Below, one piece after another: positions 45,427 through 54,031 of a stretch of DNA of 64,000 bases (its first letter is position 1; the number at the start of each line of letters is the position of its first letter). Source of the stretch: Halomonas campaniensis (GTDB lineage: Bacteria > Pseudomonadota > Gammaproteobacteria > Pseudomonadales > Halomonadaceae); the NCBI RefSeq assembly GCF_002211105.1, contig NZ_JPUA01000034.1, forward strand, positions 230,617 through 294,616, in the 5' to 3' direction. The notes under the pieces are model-generated. The model was not told where the DNA came from. It made no database searches and saw only the letters and a list, made by a program, of their open reading frames with translations. The position numbers and the translations under genes were made by a program.

Positions 45427-45458
45427 AAAGGGCTGGTCGGTGATCCCGGTAGCCCTTT
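45427..45458 (+). other. Intercistronic hairpin between dctP and dctQ
   Basis: AAAGGGCT ... AGCCCTTT with an internal GGTCGGTGATCCCGGT loop. It may stabilise or partly terminate the transcript so that the binding protein outnumbers the permease. Confidence 0.55.
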
Positions 45459-45494
45459 CTTCCTCGTTGTTTTTCATTGCTGGTGGAGACCGCT

Positions 45495-45998
45495 ATGCGC
45501 AAACTTGATCGCCTCATATCGCGTGCCGAGGAGGTTTTGATTGGCCTGCTGATTTTATCTGCCTCTTTCATTCTTTTCGCCAACGTCATTGCCCGCTACG
45601 TGTTCAACGATGGTTTTTCATGGGCTGAAGAGTTGGTGCGTTACCAAATTGTATGGATGGTGCTGCTTGGCGCTAGTGTCGCGGCGCGGCAAGGGATTCA
45701 TATCGGCATCGATATTCTGCAAAGGTTTTGTCCTCCACTGTTAGCGAAATGGATAGGGTTGCTCGTTCATGCGGTTTCTATCGCTTTTTGCCTTTTCCTG
45801 GTGTTTTACGGTTTTCAGTTAACCGAGCAAACCCATCGGTTTGGTCAGGTGAGTTCTGCTCTACAAGCGCCCATGTGGATCGTTCAGTTGGCCATTCCGG
45901 TGGGCGCGCTCTTAATGGGTATTCGCTTTACCCAGCATTTCTTCCGGACGTTGCTTGGTCGAGAGCAAGCCTCTGCCCACCTTGATCAAATTGGATAA
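45495..45998 (+). CDS. TRAP transporter small permease (DctQ type)
   Basis: A 167-residue membrane protein with four helices. The family signature NVIARYVFNDGFSWAEELVRY (in parts NVIARYVFN and FSWAEEL) is near residue 35, and RQGIHIGIDIL follows. It links the binding protein to DctM. I use ATG 45495 with GGAG upstream rather than a TTG 18 bases earlier. Its stop is four bases before dctM. Confidence 0.93.
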   Translation: MRKLDRLISRAEEVLIGLLILSASFILFANVIARYVFNDGFSWAEELVRYQIVWMVLLGASVAARQGIHIGIDILQRFCPPLLAKWIGLLVHAVSIAFCLFLVFYGFQLTEQTHRFGQVSSALQAPMWIVQLAIPVGALLMGIRFTQHFFRTLLGREQASAHLDQIG

Positions 45999-46002
45999 GA
46001 AC

Positions 46003-47283
46003 ATGGTCATCACATTCCTGGTGCTATTAGCTGTTTTGATGTTAGTGGGAACGCCCATCTTTATTGCATTGGCGGGTTCCGTCACGGTGGCGATGGGGAG
46101 CTTTAGCCATATTCCATTGGCGATCGTGGCTGAGCGCTTGTTTGCCGGGTTGGATAAGTTCCCATTGATGGCAATACCCTTTTTTATTCTCACCGGTAGT
46201 TTGATGAGTGCGGGTGGGTTATCGCAGCGTATCATCCGCTTGGCCAACTTGTTGGTAGGACGTTTTACCGGTGGCATGGGGATGACGGCGGTATCCGCGA
46301 GTATGTTTTTTGGCGCTATTTCCGGATCGAGCCCGGCCACTGTGGTGTCGGTGGGCTCACTGCTCTATCCAGCCATGCGTAAGGAGGGTTATTCCGGTCA
46401 ATTTTCGATTGGCGTGCTGGTGTCTGCCGGTTCATTGGGCATCATCATTCCTCCTTCAGTCGTAATGATCGTCTACGCGGCTGTCACTGGGGTGTCGGTG
46501 GGTGCGCTGTTCATGGCGGGGGTGGGCGCCGGTTTATTATATGCAGCATGCTTATTGCCTTACTGTTGGTACCGCGCCAAGAAGGACGGTGTAACGCCCG
46601 TGGAGCCGCCCAGTTGGGGCGAGGTTTTAGCAGGATTCAAAGATGCTTCGTGGGGGTTAGGGGTTCCTCTCGTCGTCTTGGGTGGAATTTATCTCGGTAT
46701 CTTTACGCCCACTGAAGCCGCCGCTGTATCGGTGATCTATGCCCTGTTGGTCTCAGCCCTGATTTATCGTGAGAAGAGCTTTGCAGAGCTATTCCAAAGC
46801 ATGATTGAAGCGGCGACCACAACGGCTCAGGTAATGATTATTCTTGCTGCTGCCTCGGTGCTGGCGTGGTTTTTGTCCAGTAATGGGTTAGCGGCCATGT
46901 TGGCCAACGCTATCCTGTCGTTATCCGAGAATCCGTACCATATCTTCCTACTGATCAATGTGACGGTACTGATTGCCGGCATGTTCCTCGATGCTTCCTC
47001 CATTATGGTGATTCTTGCCCCCCTGTTTTACACCGTGGGCATGCGCGTTGGTATTGACCCTGTCCACCTGGGGGCAGTGCTGACCGTGAATGGGGCGATT
47101 GGTATGTTTACGCCGCCATTTGGTCTCAACCTGTTTGTGGCGGGCACTATCAACGGCGTCGATTACGTCCAGGCGGTACGTGGTGCGTTGCCCTTTATTG
47201 GCATTGCTCTGTTTGCCTTGATACTGCTGACCTATATTCCTGCGATCAGCATGTGGCTACCCAATATGGTGTATGGCGGCTAA
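46003..47283 (+). CDS. TRAP transporter large permease (DctM type)
   Basis: A 426-residue membrane protein with about 12 helices. It has typical DctM motifs: GTPIFIALAGSV, FPLMAIPFFILTGSLMSAGG, GAISGSSPATVVSVGS, IPPSVVMIVYA, GIFTPTEAAAVSVIYAL and FTPPFGLNLFVAG. It drives sodium-coupled uptake of the ligand, which suits a marine or halophilic host. The ATG at 46003 lies four bases after the dctQ stop; an earlier in-frame start inside dctQ is unlikely. Confidence 0.95.
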   Translation: MVITFLVLLAVLMLVGTPIFIALAGSVTVAMGSFSHIPLAIVAERLFAGLDKFPLMAIPFFILTGSLMSAGGLSQRIIRLANLLVGRFTGGMGMTAVSASMFFGAISGSSPATVVSVGSLLYPAMRKEGYSGQFSIGVLVSAGSLGIIIPPSVVMIVYAAVTGVSVGALFMAGVGAGLLYAACLLPYCWYRAKKDGVTPVEPPSWGEVLAGFKDASWGLGVPLVVLGGIYLGIFTPTEAAAVSVIYALLVSALIYREKSFAELFQSMIEAATTTAQVMIILAAASVLAWFLSSNGLAAMLANAILSLSENPYHIFLLINVTVLIAGMFLDASSIMVILAPLFYTVGMRVGIDPVHLGAVLTVNGAIGMFTPPFGLNLFVAGTINGVDYVQAVRGALPFIGIALFALILLTYIPAISMWLPNMVYGG

Positions 47284-47307
47284 ACAGCCCGAATAAGGAG
47301 GGTAGCA

Positions 47308-48906
47308 ATGTCTATTAGCATCACTTCATCAGCGTTGGCGCATTCCCATGAGGGGGTGGTGACCAGTCCCCATACGCTGGCAACAGAAGCGGGTCTTAAG
47401 GTACTTCGTGAAGGGGGCAACGCGGTCGAAGCGGCGATCACCATGGGGGCCTGCCTGTCAGTGACGTATCCGCATTTTACCGGCCTTGGCGGCGATGCCT
47501 TCATGATCATCGCGGATGCAAACGGTGGTGTGCAAACCCTGTCAGGCATTGGCCAGGCGCCACAGGCTAAGTTGGAACTGTCTGGCCAATTGCCTGCGAG
47601 GGGCGCTGGTTCCATGTTAACCACAGCTGCCACGGTCGATACCTGGGGGCAGGCGCATGAGATTTCCCGTCAGAACTGTGGCGGCCAAATGGGCTGGGCA
47701 GCGCTGATGGAACCTGCGATACAGCTAGCGAGGGAAGGCTTCCCGGTGACGCCATCGCAGCGCTTCTGGCTTGATTTTCGTAGCGATGAGCTATCGATGA
47801 TGCCAGGCGTACGAGAGCACTTTATGCCAGGCGGGAAGATTCCCCATGAGGATGAAAAACTGTACCAGCCACAGCTGGCCGCTTCACTGCAGTCCATTGC
47901 GACCCAAGGCTACCGGGACTTTTATGAAGGGCAGTTGGGGGCGAAAATCGCCGCTGGGCTGGAAGCGGCAGGGTCTCCACTCACCGGCGCTGATCTGGCG
48001 GCTACCCGAGCACGAATAGAAAAGCCGCTGTCTGTTCCTTACCGTGGTGGCGAGCTGCTGGCCCATCGTCCCCCAACCCAGGGTATGACGACACTAGAGA
48101 TAATGGGCATCCTGGCGCGTTTCGATCTTTCCAACATTGAGGAGGGCAGCGCCGATTATTACCACCTGCTGGTGGAGGCGGTAAAACGCGCTTTCCTGGA
48201 TCGTAATAGCTACCTGGCTGATCCCGATTTCGCGTCGGTGCCTTGTGAAAGGTTGTTATCTCCTGCCCATCTTGATTCTGAAGCGGCAAAAGTGGACGCG
48301 GGGAAAGCATTGGATTGGCCCTTTGCTTATCAGCATGGCGATACGGTTTATCTAGCGGCCGCTGATCGTTTCGGTAATGCCGTCTCCATGCTGCAGACGA
48401 TTTATTACGACTGGGGCAGTGGTGTCAGTGTCGGTGATACGGGGATTTTGTGGCATAACCGTGGTGCCGCGTTCAGTCTTGATCCTGCTCATCCGAATGC
48501 GCTTGCCCCTGGAAAGCGTCCTTTTCATACCCTTAACCCGGGTATGTATCGTGTCGATGGAAAGCCTCGTTTACTTTACGGTACTCAAGGAGCAGATGGA
48601 CAGCCGCAAACCCTCGCTGCCGTGCTGACGCGCTTGATAGACTATGGCATGGATCCGCTCAGTGCGCTTAAAGCGCCGCGCTTCCTACTGGGGCGAACCT
48701 TTTCCGATGGACGTGACACGCTAAAACTGGAGCAGGATGCAGGAGATGCTATTTTCGCTGAATTGATCCGGCGTGGTCATCAGATGAGCTCGCTTCCCGT
48801 TCAAAGTGCCCTGGCTGGCCACCCCGGCGCGGTCGTTATCGACCCGGCGAAAGGCTTTTACGCGGCTCATGACCCTCGCAGCGATGGCATCGCGTTAGGG
48901 CTATAG
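47308..48906 (+). CDS. Gamma-glutamyltransferase family protein
   Basis: A 532-residue Ntn hydrolase of the GGT family. It is made as a precursor that self-cleaves before a catalytic threonine, here most likely the Thr of HGDTVYLAAADRFGN (about residue 348). N-terminal GGNAVEAAITMGACLSVTYPHFTGLGGD and C-terminal LNPGMYRVDGKPRLLYGTQGADGQPQ (oxyanion region, in place of the usual GGS/T-PGG) are visible. No signal peptide is present, so unlike periplasmic GGT it is probably cytoplasmic and acts on the ligand imported by the TRAP system. AAGGAGG precedes the ATG. Confidence 0.88.
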   Translation: MSISITSSALAHSHEGVVTSPHTLATEAGLKVLREGGNAVEAAITMGACLSVTYPHFTGLGGDAFMIIADANGGVQTLSGIGQAPQAKLELSGQLPARGAGSMLTTAATVDTWGQAHEISRQNCGGQMGWAALMEPAIQLAREGFPVTPSQRFWLDFRSDELSMMPGVREHFMPGGKIPHEDEKLYQPQLAASLQSIATQGYRDFYEGQLGAKIAAGLEAAGSPLTGADLAATRARIEKPLSVPYRGGELLAHRPPTQGMTTLEIMGILARFDLSNIEEGSADYYHLLVEAVKRAFLDRNSYLADPDFASVPCERLLSPAHLDSEAAKVDAGKALDWPFAYQHGDTVYLAAADRFGNAVSMLQTIYYDWGSGVSVGDTGILWHNRGAAFSLDPAHPNALAPGKRPFHTLNPGMYRVDGKPRLLYGTQGADGQPQTLAAVLTRLIDYGMDPLSALKAPRFLLGRTFSDGRDTLKLEQDAGDAIFAELIRRGHQMSSLPVQSALAGHPGAVVIDPAKGFYAAHDPRSDGIALGL

Positions 48907-48931
48907 CACCAATAGAAACAAGGATGTGTAC

Positions 48932-49618
48932 ATGACAAAAAGCGATACGCTCGATGTGAAACAGAGTGCCCGTACCCGGGGAAAAAGCCGCCGTAATGCT
49001 CATGAAACACGCGAGCGCCTGCTTCAAGCGGCGACTCAAGAGTTTTCCGAGCGCGGCTACGATGGTGCTCGCATGGAACGTATCGTGCGTGCAGCCGATT
49101 GTAATGTGCGCATGGTGTATCACTACTTCGATGACAAGGAAGGTCTTTACCTGACTGTTCTCGAACGAGTCTATGAGGAGTTGCGCGCCAAGGAGCAGGC
49201 ACTCAATTTAAGCTATCTCGAGCCCGTTGCAGGTATGCGCGCGCTGGTCGAATTCACCTTCGATCATATGGCCGAGCATCCCGAGTTCACCAGCTTGGTG
49301 CGCAATGAGAACTTGCTGGGTGGGCGCATGCTGCGTAAATCGAGCAAAGTCGTCCAACAAACGACGCCGCTCGTAGGCATGATCCGGGATACCCTAAAGC
49401 GAGGGGAAGCAGCAGGGGTATTTCGCTCGGCTGTAGACCCTACCCAGCTCTACATTTCTATTCTTTCGCTATCCATCATTCACATCAATCAACGCGACAC
49501 GCTATCCATCATCTTCGAGCAGGATCTGGCTGACCCGGATTGGCTTGCCGAGCGGCGTGCCCATGCCGTCGAGGTAATACTTTCCTATCTATGTGTTGAG
49601 TCCCGGGTGATCAAGTAA
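48932..49618 (+). CDS. TetR family transcriptional regulator
   Basis: A 228-residue TetR regulator. The helix-turn-helix is RMERIVRAADCNVRMVYHYF near residue 50 with DDKEGLYLTVLERVY after it, and the C-terminal part resembles the TetR_C (YcdC/RutR-like) type. The ATG at 48932 follows AAGGA; a GTG six bases earlier is possible. It is the last gene of the TRAP–GGT operon and probably its local repressor. Confidence 0.9.
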   Translation: MTKSDTLDVKQSARTRGKSRRNAHETRERLLQAATQEFSERGYDGARMERIVRAADCNVRMVYHYFDDKEGLYLTVLERVYEELRAKEQALNLSYLEPVAGMRALVEFTFDHMAEHPEFTSLVRNENLLGGRMLRKSSKVVQQTTPLVGMIRDTLKRGEAAGVFRSAVDPTQLYISILSLSIIHINQRDTLSIIFEQDLADPDWLAERRAHAVEVILSYLCVESRVIK

Positions 49619-49655
49619 GCGACAAGGACTATCTGCAGGGCTCCGAATACCTCAT

Positions 49656-50552
49656 CTACTTGCCCATCTGCTGCATAAATTTACGACAGCAAACCAAGCC
49701 AGAACCGCCGCCTTCCTCCGGCGGGCGACTAGCCGCCCGAACAAAAGTGCTGGGAGATTGACCGAGTACCTTGCGAAACATGCTGGAGAAAGCGGCTGGG
49801 CTGTCGTAGCCGAGTTCCAGTGCGGTTCGGGTAACGGAACTGCCAGACAGCAGCCTGGGAATTGCTGCCATCAGGCAGGCCTGCTGGCGCCATACGCCAA
49901 AGGAGAGTCCAGTTTGCTGACGAAACAGACGATTGAAGGTGCGCTGACTGCAATGTAACTGCCGCGCCCACTCCTCCGGAAGAGTGTGAATGCTCGGCTG
50001 GCCGAGAAACTCTCTGCACAGGCGGGCGAGCGGAAGGTCATGGGGCAAAGGCGCAAACAGTGGCAGGGCCTGAGCCTGTTCCAGTTCGTATAGGAGTAGC
50101 TTAGCCAGGGCACCATCGCGGCCGTTTTCGTCATAGAGTGCGGGGATGTGGGCGGAAGCCAGCAGCAGGTGATGCAGGAGAGGCGTCACGACCAGCACCT
50201 CGCAGTTGCTCGAAGCGCGTGGCGCGACGTGGGGTTCGATATACAAGCTTCGGGTGCTCACCCCGTTCATGCGCACTTGGTGGCGCTTGCCTGCAGGTAG
50301 CCAGACGCCGCTATAGGGCGGCACCATCCAGGTACCGTCATCCGTATTGACTTCCATCAAGCCGGTCATGCCATAGAGAAACTGGGCACGGCGATGGGTA
50401 TGAAAGTCCAGGAGGGTGCCGGGGCGGTAGTCAGTGCCGATGGCCACCACGGGACGTGCAACATGATCCACCTCTGACAGGGGCGTATTGAGCATTAGCG
50501 TGAACCTGGCTGAAACGCGTTGATGGTTGTCCGAATGACGAATGTCGGCCAA
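49656..50552 (-). CDS. AraC family transcriptional regulator
   Basis: A 298-residue regulator with an N-terminal cupin (DFHTHRRAQFLYGMTGLMEV; VPPYSGVWLPAGKRH) and a C-terminal AraC DNA-binding domain (TLPEEWARQLHCSQRTFNRL; ALELGYDSPAAFSSMFRKVL). It is divergent from a TSUP exporter gene, its probable target. Fragments of its 3' end recur at 57.83 and 59.79 kb. Confidence 0.9.
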   Translation of the reverse strand: MADIRHSDNHQRVSARFTLMLNTPLSEVDHVARPVVAIGTDYRPGTLLDFHTHRRAQFLYGMTGLMEVNTDDGTWMVPPYSGVWLPAGKRHQVRMNGVSTRSLYIEPHVAPRASSNCEVLVVTPLLHHLLLASAHIPALYDENGRDGALAKLLLYELEQAQALPLFAPLPHDLPLARLCREFLGQPSIHTLPEEWARQLHCSQRTFNRLFRQQTGLSFGVWRQQACLMAAIPRLLSGSSVTRTALELGYDSPAAFSSMFRKVLGQSPSTFVRAASRPPEEGGGSGLVCCRKFMQQMGK

Positions 50553-50602
50553 ACCTCGCCAGCATATAGTGCCTGCTGTTTCGTTTCATCAGGAGAGTGC
50601 CG

Positions 50603-51412
50603 GTGTATAGCGTATTGCTACTTTGTGGCGGGGTGGCGGGAGTGACCACCGTATTGTTCGGTTTCGGTGGCGGGTTCGTGGTGGTTCCCTTGCTGTATAC
50701 CCTGCTGATTTACGTCCACGGGCCGGAAAGTGGTATCGGTCAGGCGGCCATGCATATCGCGGTGGCCACCTCGACGGCGTTGATGATCTTTGCTGCTTCC
50801 CTGTCCACATGGCGCCACCATCTAAGGCAAACCGTGCAATGGCACCTGGTGCGGCAGCTGGTGGGCTATATCGCCGTGGGCGCTGTGCTTGGTGCGGCGG
50901 CGGCCGTGTCGTTAAGTGGCGAGTGGGTGCGCTGGGCGTTTATCGGCTATCTGAGTATTACGATTGCGGATGCTGTTCTGCGACCCGGTTTTCTGCATCA
51001 GGCGGAGAGTGATGTGCGTCCTATGGGTCGTGGGGTAACGGCGATGACGGGGACACTGATTGGTGCGGTGGCCGCCTTGCTGGGCGTTGGCGGCAGTGTG
51101 ATGACCGTACCGCTCATGCGCCGTAGAGGCGCGAGTATGACGGCAGCCACTGCCATGGCCAATCCGTTGTCGTTGCCCGTGGCGGTGAGTGGCACCGCGA
51201 CGTATGTGTTGCTGTCGGCAAATCACCCAGCGTTAGGGGACGGGTATGCCGGTTATGTGGATCTGCGCGCCTTGCTGGTACTTGCATTGGGCTCATGGCT
51301 CGGTATCCGCTTGGCGCCGACCTGGATTGGGCGCATTCCTGACCGTCTTCATGCCCGGGTGTACTTGCTATTGCTGACCATGGTGCTGGTGGTGATGGTT
51401 TTTGTTCATTGA
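50603..51412 (+). CDS. TSUP (TauE/SafE) family permease
   Basis: A 269-residue sulfite exporter TauE/SafE-type membrane protein with eight or so helices. N-terminal LFGFGGGFVVVPLL and C-terminal LLGVGGSVMTVPLMRRRG are the two halves of the family's internal repeat. Family members export sulfite, sulfoacetate or related organosulfur anions. The GTG at 50603 follows AGGAG seven bases upstream. A truncated duplicate of its C-terminal half lies at 57.86-58.20 kb. Confidence 0.88.
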   Translation: MYSVLLLCGGVAGVTTVLFGFGGGFVVVPLLYTLLIYVHGPESGIGQAAMHIAVATSTALMIFAASLSTWRHHLRQTVQWHLVRQLVGYIAVGAVLGAAAAVSLSGEWVRWAFIGYLSITIADAVLRPGFLHQAESDVRPMGRGVTAMTGTLIGAVAALLGVGGSVMTVPLMRRRGASMTAATAMANPLSLPVAVSGTATYVLLSANHPALGDGYAGYVDLRALLVLALGSWLGIRLAPTWIGRIPDRLHARVYLLLLTMVLVVMVFVH

Positions 51413-51588
51413 GTGTTGCTTGCTTGGGAGATGCCTGTTTGGGAGATGTGTGGCGCTTGATATTCAGGGCGTCGCGCAGTCGAGAGAGCTTGATTTATTT
51501 TGTCAGTAGTTTCTTATGAGATCTTGTTGACATAGTTGCCAAAAGCAATTAAATGTGTGCTTAAGGCAACTAATTGGAGGTTTCTCCC

Positions 51589-52512
51589 ATGTCCGCAGAG
51601 CAACGCTTGCATGAGCGAGCTGGAACGGTGCGAAGCTTCAACCGTTTCTACACGCGTCAGATCGGAGTGCTGCACGAGCATCTGCTGGAAAGCTCATTCT
51701 CGCTAACGGAGGTTCGCATTCTGTATGAGCTGGCGCATCGGCCGATGCTTACCAGCTCGGATATTTGCCAGGAGCTGGGGCTCAATGCCGGTTACGTGAG
51801 CCGGGTGCTGAAAGGCTTCGAGAAGAAGGGGCTCATCACCAGGATCCCCTTGCCCTCCGATCGCCGGGCGGCACAACTGCAATTGACTGATCATGGGCGG
51901 GAAACTTACCTGCCGTTGAGTGATGCATCGCAGCGTGAAGTTGTTGCCATGCTCAAGCGGCTTTCGGAGCCTGAGCAACACCAGTTGATCGAGGCTATGC
52001 ATCAAATCGAGAGCCTGCTTGGCGATACGGATTCGAACTACATGCTGCGCGACCCGCAGCCGGGCGATATGGGATGGATCGTCCATCGGCAGGCGGTTCT
52101 GTATGCCCAGGAGTATGGCTGGAACAGTGAATATGAAGCACTGATAGCAGACATCGTCGCCAAGTATCTGCGTGATTATGACCCGCAATGGGAACGGTGC
52201 TGGGTCGTCGAGAAGCAGGGAAGCATCGTTGGCTCCGTGTTCGTCGTTAGGGAGGACGAAGCGACCGCAAAGCTGCGGTTACTCTATGTCGATCCCTGCG
52301 CCCGGGGTCTTGGAATAGGTGGCCGTCTCGTCGATGAATGCCTAAGATTCGCCCGCCAAGCTGGCTACAAAAAAATCATCTTGTGGACCAACAGCGTACT
52401 TATCGGTGCGCGAAAGATCTATGAAAGGGCGGGTTTCGAACTGGTTGAGGAAACGCCCCATCACAGCTTCGGTAAGGATCTTGTCGGTCAGGTGTGGAGC
52501 CGTGAGCTGTAG
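51589..52512 (+). CDS. MarR–GNAT fusion (regulator/acetyltransferase)
   Basis: A 307-residue two-domain protein. The N-terminal MarR winged helix (SLTEVRILYELAHRP; LGLNAGYVSRVLKGFEKKGL; SDRRAAQLQLTDHG) spans about 1-140. The C-terminal GNAT acetyltransferase (about 150-307) has the acetyl-CoA loop ARGLGIGGRLVDECLRFAR and a YERAGFELVEE end. This bifunctional architecture is widespread; it may sense and acetylate a small amine or drug. ATG 51589 follows GGAGG. The GCAATTAA and GGCAACTAA elements just upstream could be autoregulatory half-sites. Confidence 0.9.
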   Translation: MSAEQRLHERAGTVRSFNRFYTRQIGVLHEHLLESSFSLTEVRILYELAHRPMLTSSDICQELGLNAGYVSRVLKGFEKKGLITRIPLPSDRRAAQLQLTDHGRETYLPLSDASQREVVAMLKRLSEPEQHQLIEAMHQIESLLGDTDSNYMLRDPQPGDMGWIVHRQAVLYAQEYGWNSEYEALIADIVAKYLRDYDPQWERCWVVEKQGSIVGSVFVVREDEATAKLRLLYVDPCARGLGIGGRLVDECLRFARQAGYKKIILWTNSVLIGARKIYERAGFELVEETPHHSFGKDLVGQVWSREL

Positions 52513-52597
52513 TACCCACGCTGTGAGGCATCGTTCTGCCTAGGCAAAGGCCGTATACCTGATTCTTCGGTGGATCGCACCATGCCGGAACCGCCGG

Positions 52598-53083
52598 GTC
52601 TCCTACAGATCTACCAGCCACGCATGGGTTATTATTTAGTCGATGAAGGGCGCTATGCTGATGAATAGTTAGGCTTGGTGCAGTCGCCGTTAAGCGGGGT
52701 TTCAGTATCGAGAAGGCGTCCACAAATCGCCAGAGGCTTCAGCAAGCCGTGGATCGGATTGTGGCGATTATTCAGGCCGACCCTCACAAAGAGCGTATCG
52801 ACAAGATTATTACCCGCTGGCTTAAACGCCACCTTCAGCGGCTAGGGGCTGAGGTCAACCTCAATCAGCTCAACAGTTTGATGGAGGATAAAGACATGTT
52901 GGCAGAAAATTTGGAAAACTGGGCACAACAAGAGCGCCAAGTAGGTATTCAGGAAGGCGAAAAGCTGGATATTGAGAAAACGGCCCGTAATCTGCTCAAA
53001 CTGGGAGTGCTGAGCAGATTGCTGAAGCAACAGGCTTGGCGTTAGATGAAGTGGCTAAGTTGCGCACTGAAGGTAAGCGCTGA
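52598..53083 (+). pseudogene. Decayed Rpn-family nuclease (PD-(D/E)XK transposase-like) gene
   Basis: Pieces in order: LLQIYQPRMGYYLVDEGRYADE then a stop (written as two parts, LLQIYQPRMGYYL and VDEGRYADE); RLQQAVDRIVAIIQADPHKE; RITRWLKRHLQR-like segment; NSLMEDKDMLAENLENWAQ; and LLKLGVLS, after which a deletion of GTGATGA-type sequence shifts the frame, with the final IAEATGLALDEVAKLRTEGKR readable in another frame. It is the longest Rpn remnant here. The catalytic N-terminal half is missing. Confidence 0.8.
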
Positions 53084-53123
53084 TCGATTGCCTTCTGACC
53101 TAAGCGGCAGTCCTTGAACCTGC

Positions 53124-53498
53124 TCAATCTTGCCGATCTCGTTCGTATCGCTCCACGTTTGGAAATGGCGGTAACCAATGCTCGCGGCGAATGTTCCAAA
53201 GCTCATACGTCGGTTTCAGTTGATTGGGTGAATCAAGGGCGCCCAGGTGTATTTCGATTTCTTCCTCGCTTACCGAAAAAATCGACGAACCGCAGGTCGG
53301 GCAGAAATACCGGCCCTGATAACTGTTGGGTTCGCCTTCGATAATGACAGCTTGCTTGGGGTAATCCGCCGCCGCGTAGAAAAGCGCCCCGTGATGCTTA
53401 CGACAATCCATACAGTGGCAAATACCTACCCGAAGCGGCTCGCCATTGGCCACGATTCGGATCCTACCGCAGAGACAGCCACCTGTTAGTTGTTCCAT
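53124..53498 (-). CDS. GFA/CENP-V family protein, copy B
   Basis: A 124-residue zinc protein nearly identical to copy A at 34,745. Zinc ligands are in GCLCGRIR, GICHCMDCRKHHGALF and RYFCPTCGSSIFS; the third pair differs (PTC for SAC). ATG 53498 has GGAG seven bases upstream. It converges on the Rpn pseudogene exactly as copy A converges on the chimeric HTH–Rpn gene, so the whole block is duplicated. Confidence 0.87.
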   Translation of the reverse strand: MEQLTGGCLCGRIRIVANGEPLRVGICHCMDCRKHHGALFYAAADYPKQAVIIEGEPNSYQGRYFCPTCGSSIFSVSEEEIEIHLGALDSPNQLKPTYELWNIRREHWLPPFPNVERYERDRQD

Positions 53499-54031
53499 TG
53501 CCAATCTCCAGAAGATTCATACATTCAAAGTAGGTGGCACTTCCTGTGTTGTCTTGCTGTCGTCTCACTCGTATTTGATGCCAGCAAACTGAAATAAATC
53601 GAGCTATTGTAGGAAGCGAATGAGTCCTCTAAGCCCGGAATTCAGTCGTATCTCGGTTACAAGCAGGCGTTGGTCTTAACGGCGGTAAAGCGAGCAACTC
53701 GCTTTACGGCGACTCTTTAAAAATAGCTATTTTGTGAACTATAAGTACACAAAATTTGATGATATCAAAGAGGTTTTCGGCGAGCTATTGGGTTAAAGAT
53801 TAATTTTTGAACCATTAGGTTTTGTCTGGAAAATCGGCAAAAAAACGGATCGGAATCGCCTAGACTACAAAGATGAGTAGCAGCAAAGTATAATTGGCTA
53901 GGGCGTATTGGAAGTGTTCAAAGTTTGAATGATTTTATCAACACGCTTCAACAACTGCTGGTCAATATCCTGCTTGTTGTTCAGCATCTGTACGCCCACC
54001 TCGAATGTTACTGTAATACCAAGGGAATGAT
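53499..54031 (+). other. Non-coding relic of the GFA–abiE intergenic region
   Basis: The first ~250 bases match 35,120-35,365 (CATTCAAAGTAGGTGGCACTT; GATGCCAGCAAACTGA; TACAAGCAGGCG). The AbiEi operator-like element GTGAACTATAAGTACAC is kept at 53,734-53,750, but the AbiEi gene is absent. The remaining ~280 bases hold nothing recognised. Confidence 0.65.

Noticed and set aside
52513..52597. Possible gene between the MarR–GNAT fusion and the Rpn remnant
   Set aside because: Short frames only; the reverse-strand ORF here is low quality and overlaps the Rpn pseudogene.
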